Positions 1 through 9,867 of a DNA stretch of 64,000 bases are shown here, piece after piece; positions within the stretch are counted from its first letter, which is position 1; each line of letters opens with the position of its first letter. This stretch comes from Sisyra terminalis (Eukaryota; Arthropoda; Insecta; Neuroptera; Sisyridae). The translations under genes were made by a program, and so were the position numbers. Where the stretch lies: the NCBI GenBank assembly GCA_958496175.1, contig OY292279.1, forward strand, positions 9,176,001-9,240,000, in the 5' to 3' direction. Under the pieces are notes generated by a model that saw only the letters and a list, made by a program, of their open reading frames with translations, was not told the origin of the DNA and did no database searches.

Positions 1-835
1 AAAAAGGAAAGGATTATAAATATCAATCAAGATGAAGAAATTTGGTACTAAAAAGAATATTAAAATGGGAATTCTCCGGAAAGAAACGAAGAAGATCAGC
101 TCTACAACGGGAAACCTACGGGGAGAAAGATCTAAAAAGGAAAGGATTAACAAATACCAATCAAGATGAAGAAATTTGGTACTAAAAAGAATATTAAAAT
201 GGGAATTCTCGGGAAAGAAACGAAGAGGAAGATCAGCTCAACAACGGGAAACCTTCGGGGAGAAAGATCTAAAAAGGAAAGGATTACAAATATCAATCAA
301 GATGAAGAAATTTGGTACTAAAAAGAATATTAAAATGGGAATTCTCCAGAAAGAAACGAAGAGGAAAATCAGCTCTACAACGGGAAATCTTTGGGGAGGA
401 AGATCTAAAAAGGAAAGCATTACAAATACCAATCAAGATGAAGAAATTTGGTATAAAAAAGAGTATTAAAATGGGAATTCTCCGGAAGAGAACGACCAGC
501 TCTAAAACGGGAAACCTACGAAGAGAAAGATCAAAAAAAGAATTAACCAATACTAAACAAGAAGAAGAAATTTGGTACTAAAGAGAATATTAAAATAGGA
601 ATTCTCCAGAAAAATAGGTCTACAACGGGAAATTTGTGGGGAGAAAGATCTAAAAAAGGAAAGGATTATAAATACCAATCAAGATGAAGAAATTTGGTAC
701 TAAAAAGAGTATTAAAATGGGAATTCTCCGGAAAGAAACGAAGAGGAAGATCAGCTCTACAACGGGAAACCTACGGGGAGAAAGATCTAAAAAAGGAAAT
801 GATTAAAAACACCAATCAAGATGAAGAAATTACGT
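1..835 (+). repeat. ~134-bp tandem satellite derived from a LINE C-terminal tail
   Basis: About six to seven head-to-tail units, 122-137 bp long, judged from the recurring GATGAAGAAATTTGGT at 31, 165, 301, 437, 561 (variant), 683 and 820 (partial). The array runs off the left edge. Read on the plus strand, each unit encodes a peptide of the type ILKWEFSGKKRRGRS...DLKRKGL, which matches the W-x-P-x-G-[KR]-x-[KR]-RGR...W...DLxxxGL tail found at the C terminus of many insect LINE ORF2 proteins. The DNA also matches the minus strand near 30360-30440 (shared AAAATGGGAATTCTC and GAAGATCAG...GGGAAAC), which lies in a recognisable LINE relic. Stops and frame changes make it non-coding now. Confidence 0.85.
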
Positions 836-2509
836 TTAAATTTGGCAGTTAGTTCCATTATTTTTTTTCCATTACAATCATGAATCTTTAAACACCTTGC
901 ATTCATCAATGAGGAAGAAAATTAAATAAGTTAAACCTTAATTCGAATGTAAGAAATTTTAATTTCGAATAAATTACCTCATTCGTTTAAATTCAGTCAA
1001 AAAAAGATGTTAAATATATAGTTTTAACAAGCACAAAAAATACTCTTTTTTTTTAAACATTCGATAAGATCAAATTTCAAAGAAAATAAATGGAAAGGTG
1101 CTCGAAACAAGTTGTACCCTAAATGAACTCATCAAGATCAATCGTTAAAAATGCCACATTATTTTTTTTTTTCGTTTCCAGTAAATCGAAAAAATCTCCA
1201 TATCGCGATCTTATCGGCCAACAATCGATTTATTTACGTCAAATTAACATACGCACCCCCCATCAAGTGCATGTTTTGATCTCACTAATTATACGAAAAC
1301 AAAGCTCAAATGTCGTTTATAGCTTCATATAAGACAGTACTATAAGACAACATTAATTTGTCCCAATCCCGAAACAGGAAAACAGGGAAATGCCGCCACA
1401 TGACACAAGTTTGTTGCCTCACATCCCTTCTAAAAGTTCCTCTCTCCCATTTCTAATTCCATTTAGTGTCGGCCTCATCCCCTTTCTCCGGTTATAGGCC
1501 CGTTTGTACGATCATATACATTTAAGGGGTTTTGTATTAATACATATAAAGCTCCATTTAAACACATTAAACACACAACTATAGGGGGTTGATGATGCAA
1601 TTGAAAATTTGTCATCGAAGCAGAAATCCTATAACATTTGCATGTATTGTTGGAGGCTCGTACGCATTATGAGTTTTGATCAAATCGGAAATAAAAGCAA
1701 TTGAAGTTTATTAAACAATTTTCATTCATGGCATCGAAACCGGGCCTTAAAGAATTATGAGCCGATCTTGGCCGTTAAACCCGCTTTATGGGGCGTAATT
1801 AGATGGAAATGAAAGGGTTATTCAATTAATTAAAACTAAATGCCCCCAAGCAACCCAAGGAAACATGTGCTTACGTAATACATAGTTTCGAACATGAAAA
1901 AATGACGGAATTCAACAAAAAATTATTATTTATTTCATGGTCGCTGAATTCAAAGAATAATAGATATATGAAGAGTTTTTTTCCTTCTTGACTTAATTTT
2001 GATTTAATATTCTCTCATATGTGTCAAGTGGAGATCTACAAAAGATTTATCAGTTGGATCTAAAAAAGATGACAACTATGACAAGAACAATTGTTTCCGA
2101 AACGAGTGCGGTAGATGTTTCCAAAAGTAAAGAACCATGGCTTGGTAAAATTCAAGACAAAAGAAAAATCACAAAGAATAAAACGAATAATAGAAGAATT
2201 ATAAAGCAAGACAATTATTACAGAAATTATAAGACTTTAATTTCAATGAATTTTCCTTTAAATTTCATAATATTTTCATAAGGTTTTGATATCTTAAAAA
2301 TTTCCTTAGATTTCATAATTAACTACCAAAACAAATCCTTTGAATATTCAGCCTAAGATCTATTAAACTTTGATCAATTTTCGTGGAAAAAATTGTAATT
2401 TTTCATCAATTCTATGAAAACTATTATTCTAAATAAATGTTTAAGTCTCCATCTTTCAATTCTTAATACTAATAAAAAATAATTACTTCCCAATGAAATT
2501 TTTCGAACC
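836..2509. other. Single-copy AT-rich stretch, no gene seen
   Basis: I see no coding exon or transposon ends here. The segment around 1380-1880 is less AT-rich and contains homeodomain-like ATTA/TAATTA sites amid unique sequence. It could be a conserved intronic or regulatory element, but only a species comparison would show this. Confidence 0.4.
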
Positions 2510-2767
2510 CTATGAGCAGCCCCCGCTTTAGGGGTGGGCAACCCGGGCGGTCGCCCGGGGCGGAAAATTTCAGGGGCGGCATTTTGTCATATTTGATATA
2601 CAATATGAACAAAAATGTGGAAAAAATAGTTTTTAGTTAAAAAAATATTTTTCCAAAAAATTATAAATTTTGTGATTAAAAAGTCTGTGTTTTTTCAACC
2701 CTGAAGGAGCGGCATTTTTTCATCTTGCCCAGGGCGGCAAATTTGCTAGAGCAGGGCCTGCTATGAG
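2510..2767. mobile_element. hAT-type MITE with 7-8 bp target duplication
   Basis: A 244-bp element (2517-2760) flanked by CTATGAG on both sides (2510-2516 and 2761-2767). The ends read CAGCCCCCGCTTTAGGGG on the left and, inverted, CAGGCCCTGCTCTAGC on the right. The interior holds repeated GGGCGG / GCGGCATTTT motifs near both ends. CAG ends plus a 7-8 bp duplication are hAT hallmarks. It carries no transposase. An eighth duplicated base would need one substitution. Confidence 0.7.
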
Positions 2768-3479
2768 TTCAACACTGATAATCTTATGAAATGTTGGAAA
2801 GCTTGGCATTTAATTTATCCTAGACTCAAACCAAAATTAAACCACGACCGGTTTTCAGTCTTTGTAGCCAAAATGGAAAATTATTGATGCCAATCCGAGC
2901 CCTTTCTATAGGGAAGAAGTATTAGAGATATTATATATTATACGACCGAATGCTGGATATCAAATCCTCAAAAAAAGGGACCGGAAAGTAACCTAATTTT
3001 CTTATCATAATATAAAATTAGTACACAATATTTTTAAATAAGTTTTAATTTCGATTAAATGATACAATCACCTTTAATATAATTACCCTATTGACATTTA
3101 GTATGCAAATTTCTAATTCTCAAAAAAAATCAGTTGATTACTAAGCAAAATATCTGTAAATCCTATTTTAAACATCATTAAACTTGTCATTTGCGAAAGG
3201 TACTAAGTATTGCCTAATATTCGACAATCGAATATTCATTATTCGGCCAAATCAGTATTCATGGCATCATTAATGAGAATTTATGTTGATTTTTTTTTCT
3301 GATTCATAATTAATCTGATTATAATTAATGAAAGTTTAAATAAATTAAACAACAATGAATTTAAAGTAAAATTAGCTTAAATTAAATTTTTGATTATTTT
3401 TTTAAATTATTTTTTTCCAACCATATCATACTTTCAAAAGTTTCAGATCTCAATAATAAACCCCATTGTGGGTTCTTTA
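2768..3479. other. AT-rich intergenic or intronic stretch, nothing recognised
   Basis: Mostly poly-A/T-rich unique sequence with frequent stops in all frames. I see no element ends or splice-flanked exon. Confidence 0.4.
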
Positions 3480-3990
3480 TAAGGTACATTATTTAAGTAG
3501 TTTTAAAGAGTCCCGAAAAATCACAATTTCTATAAGTCTTCTAACGACCTATAAGTACTACAAAGTTAAAAAATTTCTGGCTATTTTGGCCATTGCTATA
3601 GACCGTTCGACTTCTTCACTGCATCCTCCGGTGTCAGTGGCTAATTCATTGAAAAATAATCTATGGAATCACTTCACAATCATTCATGCCTCTAATTTTG
3701 GAGATAGAAGACCAAAAACCATTTTTTTAAGAACCAGAAACAAGAAAAGTTACTTCAAAAGTCCAAGTGAAACTGAGCTATACCATCATCGAATGCCAGC
3801 AGGAAAATATAAGAACTTTAACAAAAACTTTTTCCAACAAGATGGAGCAATTAAAGTCCCACCAGATCAATTTCAAATTGGCAACAACTAAGAAAGAAAT
3901 AAAAGCTCCCGAATTCTTTCGTGGAAGGAATATACAAAACTTAAGGAGATATTTTTTTGTTCAGCTGGAAATTCCAGGATGAGATTAGTT
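3480..3990 (-). pseudogene. LINE ORF2 relic (region before the C-terminal tail)
   Basis: Read on the minus strand around 3585-3640, the sequence gives DTGGCSEEVERSIAMAKIA. This is the conserved segment G-G-x-x-x-E-[IV]-x-x-R-I-x-x-A that lies between the reverse transcriptase thumb and the C-terminal tail of many insect LINE ORF2 proteins. A diverged copy lies at about 8040-8450, sharing the flanking text (for example CCAGATCAATTTCAAATTGG). A plus-strand open frame of 141 codons overlaps this relic but is an antisense shadow. There is no intact catalytic domain. Confidence 0.6.
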
Positions 3991-4149
3991 GGGCTTCAAC
4001 ACTACAACCTTATAGCTTATTGTGTTTCCGGAGTCCTTAGTTAAAATCAATCAAGGGTTTAATATCCCTAGTTCCCTATATTTCTATTCATTCAAAGCAC
4101 TACATTCCCACAAAATCTGAAAAGCAGTTTTGTCCTTTATCCAGCAAAA

Positions 4150-5000
4150 TCTGCATCTTGGAACACCCACATATAATTCCATTGTAAACAGGTACTTCCT
4201 CATTCCACAATGGTAACCTGATTTTTGGTAAAACCAATTATTACAGGAATTTGTTTCTGTGATGGTTTTCCCATCATCCTTTTACTGTGCTTTTGCCCGA
4301 TGATATTCTTGCATGTTATGCAGTGAATTTTATAAACCTTTGATGGTATTGATGGCTGTGGGCCTGAAAAAAGTATTTGGAATCCTTGCCAGAAAAAAGC
4401 ATCAGCCATTCCCTTACTTTTAATACTTTTATGGCCTACAATCCATCCCAAATTGACCTTGTTTTTGGGGGCCAGATTAGAAAGGATTTCCTTAAACTCC
4501 TCTGTAGTTTGTTAGTTTATTCTATACGACCTAGATATTGGTAAATATATGGATCATGTTTTCCTTAAATCACTACAAATGTTTCCGTTTAGTACATGGT
4601 AGCATCCTCCAACGGTACGGATAATCAATATTCTAGATTTCTCCCATTAATTCCAGAGCCATCCGTATACAAAAGAATGTCATTTGGCAAAATTTTTCTT
4701 TCCTTGCCCAATTCTTCCCTTAATTCTTTCCTTGTTTGCATCAGGTTTGTCTTAAGCCCTCAAATTAGGTATTCGTGGTATAAAATTCCTCAGGACAATC
4801 CAAATGAGTCTTCATTGAGACTTTTATTCCTTTGGATACAGTAGTTTAGGGGTGTGTTACCCAGGATTGAATTTTATCAATAATGATCCTCAGGTACTTC
4901 ACCTCTCCCATCAGATTTTAAGTTTTCCCAAATAGGTTGGAAGTTTTAAAGCTTCCCGGATTCTATTTTAAGGTATATATTTGTTGTACACAGTTGTACA
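4150..5000 (-). pseudogene. LINE relic: reverse transcriptase end plus RNase H domain
   Basis: On the minus strand, in order of translation: a KYLRIIIDKIQSWVTHP-like segment (about 4890-4840, matching the 'kYLGvilDxkLxWxxH' thumb block of LINE reverse transcriptases), then ILLYTDGSGING (about 4700-4660, matching the first RNase H motif, YTDGS). Next come WIVGHKSIKSKGMADAF and SGPQPSIPS (about 4450-4350, matching the terminal RNase H motif W-x-P-G-H-x-x-x-x-x-N-E-x-A-D and the following GPEP block). In the relic the catalytic context of the last motif has degraded to KGMAD, and frames shift repeatedly. This is an RNase-H-bearing insect LINE (I/LOA/R1-like group), dead. Confidence 0.65.
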
Positions 5001-5290
5001 TTGAATTGATCAAAAGAATACCTTTATTGGATATACAAAATTCAGTGTTAAATTTGGCAATAGTAATATTTGACCTATAATTTAAGGTTGTAATGATTGA
5101 AGAAATATTTTTTTTTTAAATTTCAACGTAGGAAAATCGTCCGATATTATGCATATCGGATAAAAAGACTTAAAATATTTCTTAAACATGTCTTTATATA
5201 CTAATTTTTAAAATACCTTTAATTTTGTTATTTCATATAAAGTACGCCAGAATCAATTTTTGTAGGAACTTATAAAATATAAACCAACAA
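5001..5290. other. AT-rich spacer
   Basis: Short AT-rich stretch between the LINE relic and the next element. Nothing recognised. Confidence 0.4.
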
Positions 5291-5510
5291 CCAAAATAAG
5301 ATTTTTTCGCTGACTTTGAACAGTTATACTGTGTATACAATATATAAAATATATTGCAGTCCAATTTATTAACATAAAATTGAACAGAAGTTCAAACAAA
5401 AATATTCGTGGCGTATTGCCCAGATACGTATTTCGATTGCCAAGCAATCTTCATCAGTGGTCATCCAGTAGTTTGGATCACTCCGTAACTGCTTTGTGAT
5501 GATTCACAAA
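5291..5510 (-). mobile_element. Single arm of the hammerhead-like foldback family (family 2)
   Basis: Starts AAAATAAGATTTTTTCGCTG and shares its whole length with the left arms at 16661, 27169 and 55573. On the minus strand at 5424-5457 it carries CTGATGAA-GATTGC-TTG-GCAATC-GAAA, that is, a 6-bp hairpin held between the two halves of a hammerhead-ribozyme-like core. No second inverted arm follows, so this copy is a monomer or a truncated dimer. Confidence 0.65.
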
Positions 5511-6242
5511 ATAATCACAGATTGACCTCAATTTATATGTCGTGACGTTCTAATTTATATGACAACGTTCTGACTTTCATCTACATTTTATTGATCTTTT
5601 TTTCCAATTTTTGCCCAAGACTAATCACAAATTTACAGTAGAACTTCCCTGATTGCTTTGACTTTTATCCCGACCCAATAAAAGTCACAATCTTTCCCTG
5701 ACTTTCCAGATTGTTTTGACCACTAAGCATGGGAAAATATTCACTAGATAAAATATTTAAATGGAGACACTATGTAGGAAAAATCAAGCTTCTAATTTAA
5801 ATTTTTAATGGCATTCATATTGTACAATTTTATTAAAATTCCACTTTGTCTACATATTTCATCAAAGGTTAGTGTACAAAGCCAAAAGGATTTAAGATAA
5901 GAATTAATGGCCGAATTGTCTTTAATTTTGTGAGTATTATTCATACTTTACATTTTAATGAAATATAAATAAGGATCGTGCATGGTTTCCGTCTAGAAAG
6001 TTTTATATTTACACTTGACGTGTTTTTCATTTCGAGAACTAAAATTTATGACTACCTACCTACGTTTTCTTTCACAACCAAGCAAGTAAGTGAATGATTA
6101 ATTACATTTTTATGAAAATTACCAGTTGAAGGAATGAAGGGTCGATCGAACACCCTGATTATTTTAACATGACACCCTTTTCTTTCATTCTTCGTCAAAA
6201 AAAAAAAAAAAAAGAAAACTTTCCACATGCAATCCAACTTGT
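5511..6242. other. AT-rich stretch with a short hAT-like MITE fragment
   Basis: Around 5640-5730 there are repeats of TTCCCTGA(T/C)T and CTTTCCAGATTGTTTTGACC, resembling the terminal region of the element at 51832-52491. No target duplication is visible. The rest holds nothing I recognise. Confidence 0.35.
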
Positions 6243-6368
6243 CGACTCGACTAACATGCCAATTTGGTTCTGTCGAATGTAGTGCACCCATTTCGATCAA
6301 AGGTGGATGTCGAGACGACAATTGGGGACTCGTCATCCCCATTGTCGTTTTGCCACCCGAGCTACAAA
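6229..6368 (-). CDS. Candidate exon, unrecognised (low confidence)
   Basis: On the minus strand a 3' splice-like TTGTACTTTGTAG (about 6368-6380) precedes an open stretch that includes SPQLSSRHPPLIEMGALHS and then PNWHVSRVDKLDCMW. The base composition is less AT-rich than the surroundings and the frame continues through a poly-T run. Against it: the possible donor (GTTTTC) is weak and I know no family match. The opposite strand is also open here, so this may be conserved non-coding DNA rather than an exon. It lies downstream, on the same strand, of the MBD exon, so it could belong to the same gene. Confidence 0.2.
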
Positions 6369-6380
6369 GTACAAGTAAAT

Positions 6381-6856
6381 TGAGCATATGTGAGTGGTTG
6401 TTTTTTTTTTCTCAATGATCACGCGATATGTAATTTGCATTTTATTTATAAATGAAACCATTAACGTTCTGGCTACGGCTACTAATTAAATTAGATATCA
6501 TCTTAATTAGATAGAAACAGTGTTAGGTGTACGTTTACTCTTTAGTTCGATAAATTGCATTTAAGGTACCTATAATAAGATGTATTAAATGTGTGCAGTC
6601 TATTAGGGTGCATAACAAATATTGTTGCTATTAGACACGCATTTTTTAACACGACACAAGGGTTTTTCCTGTTTTGAACAACTGCAAAAACCACCCTCAC
6701 CCCCAACTCCTAGTGAGTCACCTTTACTAATTCTAAACAAAATCAGGAAACAAATTCACTTTTTGATTTAAAGTTGACAATTGAAAATACTATAGAAATA
6801 CATCCCATTTCCCACCTAATCAGATTTAAGAGGAACTTTACTATTAAAAAAAAAAT
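6381..6856. other. Unique stretch, possible conserved non-coding DNA
   Basis: Contains TAATTAAATTAGA and CTTAATTAGATAG, homeodomain-like clusters in unique sequence around 6430-6520, and a C-rich tract around 6690-6720. No gene or element ends seen. Confidence 0.3.
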
Positions 6857-7067
6857 TATAAGACAATTCAGATTGTTCAAGATCGGTTTTTTTTTATTTA
6901 ATATTTTTATGCTTCAACTAGCTACGTTTCGTTACGTATCGTAACTTCATCAGGCTTCTATAAAAAATTAAAATAATTACAAAATATGTCAATCATACAT
7001 AAATTTCAAAACTATAAAATATTAAATAAAAAAAACCAATCTAAACAACCTGAATTGTCTTCTAATT
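6857..7067 (-). mobile_element. Inverted-repeat element with hammerhead-like core (family 1, copy A)
   Basis: About 211 bp with inverted ends AAGACAATTCAG(A/G)TTGTT. The minus strand at 6921-6954 reads CCTGATGAA-GTTACG-ATA-CGTAAC-GAAACGTAGC. This is a perfect 6-bp hairpin framed by CTGATGA and GAAA. It resembles the hammerhead motif known from the terminal repeats of Penelope-like elements. An extra A lies between CTGATGA and the stem. Confidence 0.65.
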
Positions 7068-7739
7068 AAAAAAAAAAGCTGAGCCCTGAATTTTATCATC
7101 TATTAAATAAAAAATTCCCTAATAACTTTTTTGAGCTTTTGTATCTTTAATAAGTTACAGGGAAAAATAAGCAACTGCAAACCTATAAAATCCTTGAAAA
7201 AATATTTTATTTTTTACACAAACATTCGAAATTTATTTCGAGTTTTTTTCAAGAAGGACGAAAATGCCAAAATAACCGGAGTTCCAAAAATCGCTACAAG
7301 AATGTGTCAGGATTATCCAAACTTTAAGATGATTTTTAAAAAAATTGAATCAATTGGTAGGAAGGATAACATAGAGTGGTTCATCGAGGAATTTAAAATG
7401 AATAATTCCCTGCATTAGGCGTAGGATTTAAAGGATCTCCTTGTTTTGGTCCTTCCACTCCTATCAAGATCCCAAAAGACATAACATTAAGGATGCAAAC
7501 GTTTGCCATTGCAAAACTTGAATGCAATTCCAGGAATTTTGTCATCATTGGGATATCGAGACAATTTACATAGAACGTTGCTTGCCATCGACCTGCATAA
7601 CTTTCACAATTCCCTAAAACTAAGGTCCTGTATAATCCCGAGTACTACTGAAAAAAATAAATTCCTAATACTACACCTATAAAAGAAAAGTAAATAATGA
7701 CTGATTCCTTTATGAAAATCATACATATAGTCATATGGA
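7068..7739. other. AT-rich stretch, no supported gene
   Basis: A 95-codon plus-strand open frame (7131-7418) covers part of it. I do not recognise its product, it has no splice or promoter context, and its lysine/phenylalanine-rich composition is what AT-rich DNA gives by chance. Left unannotated as a gene. Confidence 0.35.
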
Positions 7740-8450
7740 TTTAGTGATATATTTCATGTATCCCTGTCAAGTTCAATTTTTTACATCGTGTAGACCATAC
7801 CACCTTCCAGTGGTATGTTTTCCATCCACTTTTCCTTTAACTTTTAGTAGTCCCATTTTTCTAGTTTTCCGAATCATATGACCAAAATACCGAAAGTATG
7901 CCTTGTTTTTCCTACTGATGAATCTACCACGTATATTTAGTTCTTGCAAGATGAATTTATTAATTTTTTTCCATCTTATGCGTTTATATGTATCCATAGC
8001 GAATGGAAAAATTTACCTTTTTTACTTTGGTATTTTTTCGGATGGATGTACTTTTCCATATTTTCATTGGATTCTGGCTATTGCTATACACCTTTTGATT
8101 TCATCACTGAATCCTCCGGTGTTCCTAGATATATGATCTATGGAAATACTTTACAATCTTTTATTCCTCTAATTTTAGGGAAAAGACTCAAAATAATTGT
8201 TTAAGGACAAAAAAGTTACTTCAAACGCCCAAGTGGAGTACAAGGAAAAATATATAACTAAAATTGCATAATTTTTTGAAAATGATGCATCAATTAAAAT
8301 TCTTTGAATCCTACCAGATCAATTTCAAATTGGTGACATCCATCAAGGTAATAATTGGTTGCAGATTCTTCCATGGAAGGAAAAATCTTGTAGGTTTGCA
8401 AACAAGACATTGTCCTTTAAAAAAATCCTTTTCACACCATTGGTATAAAT
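7740..8450 (-). pseudogene. LINE ORF2 3' end relic with C-terminal tail
   Basis: On the minus strand, about 8080-8120 encodes GGFSDEIKRCIAIARIQ, the conserved G-G-x-S-x-E-I-K-x-R-I-A-I-A block. Downstream, about 7780-7900, encodes FRYFGHMIRKTRKMGLLKVK followed by GKVDGKHTTGRW. This corresponds to the YFGHVxRx...GKVEGKRxRGRxxxRW tail of insect LINE ORF2 proteins. The relic is paralogous to 3480-3990 but extends further toward the 3' end. Stops and indels separate the two blocks. Confidence 0.7.
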
Positions 8451-8838
8451 GATGATTTTAGTCAATATTAGAATGGAGGAAGTAACTACCTTTTACATCC
8501 AACAATGAAAAACATAAAAATAGTAACCAATCTTTGGCTAAAAGCTTATATAAATCTTAAGTCCCACCTAAACCCTAGCTAGGAAATTAGTTGCTTAGTA
8601 AGATTTGTCTCAGAACAAAATCTATCAAAGCGTCCGGGATGTTTGATCGAGTATTACTTATAAAAAAAGCTTTATTTGAACATTACAAAATTTAGGGAAA
8701 TTTTGTTAATTTATTTGGTAACAGTATTGTTTGGCAAAACCCAGAAATTCGACCAGCAAAATTGTTAAACAAAAATCTTTTATAAGTTTCTTAAGAATGA
8801 TGCTAGATTGCAATAATCTGGAAAGTTTTCAAAAGTAG
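8451..8838. other. AT-rich spacer, nothing recognised
   Basis: Unique AT-rich sequence between a LINE relic and a MITE, without ORFs or element ends. Confidence 0.35.
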
Positions 8839-9423
8839 TTAAGAGGGTATTCTAGTATAGAAATTTGACAAAATATTTTTTTCGGTAGTTTAATATTCAA
8901 GAATATCCCTTTACAAGGATTTATCGAAATTCGAATTATTTCAAACGTTACAGCCACTTTAGTGTCGTAGCAACTCGACCGGTTTAAACGGAACAAACAA
9001 TAGGTGATTAATGGGTTTTGACTATCCAAAGAGGAATATACCCCTAAAGTAAACATTTAGTGCGTTTTTCTCGAAATTAAATTTTTCGAAATGTTAGACC
9101 CAAAATTATAAGATCTAGCAAAAATTTTCTCTATATATCCCTCAAGGATAGGAGCCAACAAAAAATTAAACTAAAAAAGAAACCCTTTTTTGTAAGAAAC
9201 CACCATTTTGGAAGATTTTTTTTCATTTTTCCTGATCCTTACTATATTGGCATTTGTACTAATAAAGAGTCTATATTTTCTTCTGTATTTAACAACTTAG
9301 AAAAAGGATGGGATTCGTAACAAAATAGATCGCTCATTTTTCATCCTCTACTTTAACTTGTTTATAAATCGTCACAAAACACCAGAAATTCGGGCTTCTA
9401 GACTAGAACCCCCCCCCCCTTAC
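8839..9423. mobile_element. TTAA-target MITE (piggyBac-like)
   Basis: Left end TTAA-GAGGGTATTCTAGTATAG (8839 on); right end, inverted, GTAA-GGGGGGGGGGGTTCTAG-TCTAG. The target duplication is TTAA on the left and TTAC on the right, so one base has changed. The interior TGCGTTTTTCTCG (about 9061) is shared with the elements at 40758 and 61578. No transposase is present. Confidence 0.5.
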
Positions 9424-9586
9424 AACTTTTGACGAACACTCATAATACAGCAAAGGTTCCATTAAATCGTTTAGAATATTTTCCCATTACTTTCAACCAT
9501 GGAAATAATATTTTATTGGTACAAATTATTATTTTTCTACTAAAATATTATAAAACCAAAGTAGATAATAAAATTCAGATCTCAGT

Positions 9587-9867
9587 TTTTATTAAATAAG
9601 AAGACATTTCAGGTTGTTTAACTTAACGTATCGTAACTTCATCAGGTTTCTTGAATCACAAAAAATATAATATTTCCACTTTTATTAATTATATAATTTT
9701 ATTAATGGTAATATTTACAAAATTGAAAATATTATATTTTTGGTGATTCAAGGAGCCTGATGAAGTTACGATACGTAACGAAACGTAGCTAATTTGAACA
9801 TTAAAAAATATTAAATAAAAAAAAATCAATCTTAAACAACCTGAATTGTCCTTCTTATTTAATAAAA
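9587..9867. mobile_element. Foldback element with two opposed hammerhead-like motifs (family 1, copy B)
   Basis: A head-to-head dimer: outer ends TTTTATTAAATAAGAAG inverted on both sides, then AGGTTGTTTAA. The right arm (plus strand, 9756-9790) has the full CCTGATGAA-GTTACG-ATA-CGTAAC-GAAACGTAGCT. The left arm (minus strand, about 9622-9646) keeps CTGATGAAGTTACGATACG but has lost the GAAA side. Each arm also shares GATTCA(A/C)(G/A) and AAATATAATATTT inside. Confidence 0.65.

Noticed and set aside
176..581. Overlapping plus- and minus-strand frames suggesting a small basic protein gene
   Set aside because: They are frames of the tandem satellite units derived from a LINE tail.
1..835. CRISPR-like array
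   Set aside because: The repeat is contiguous, without unique spacers, and the sequence is eukaryotic.
3466..3891. 141-codon plus-strand open frame
   Set aside because: It is antisense to a minus-strand LINE relic whose translation gives the conserved GGCSEEVERSIAMAK block.
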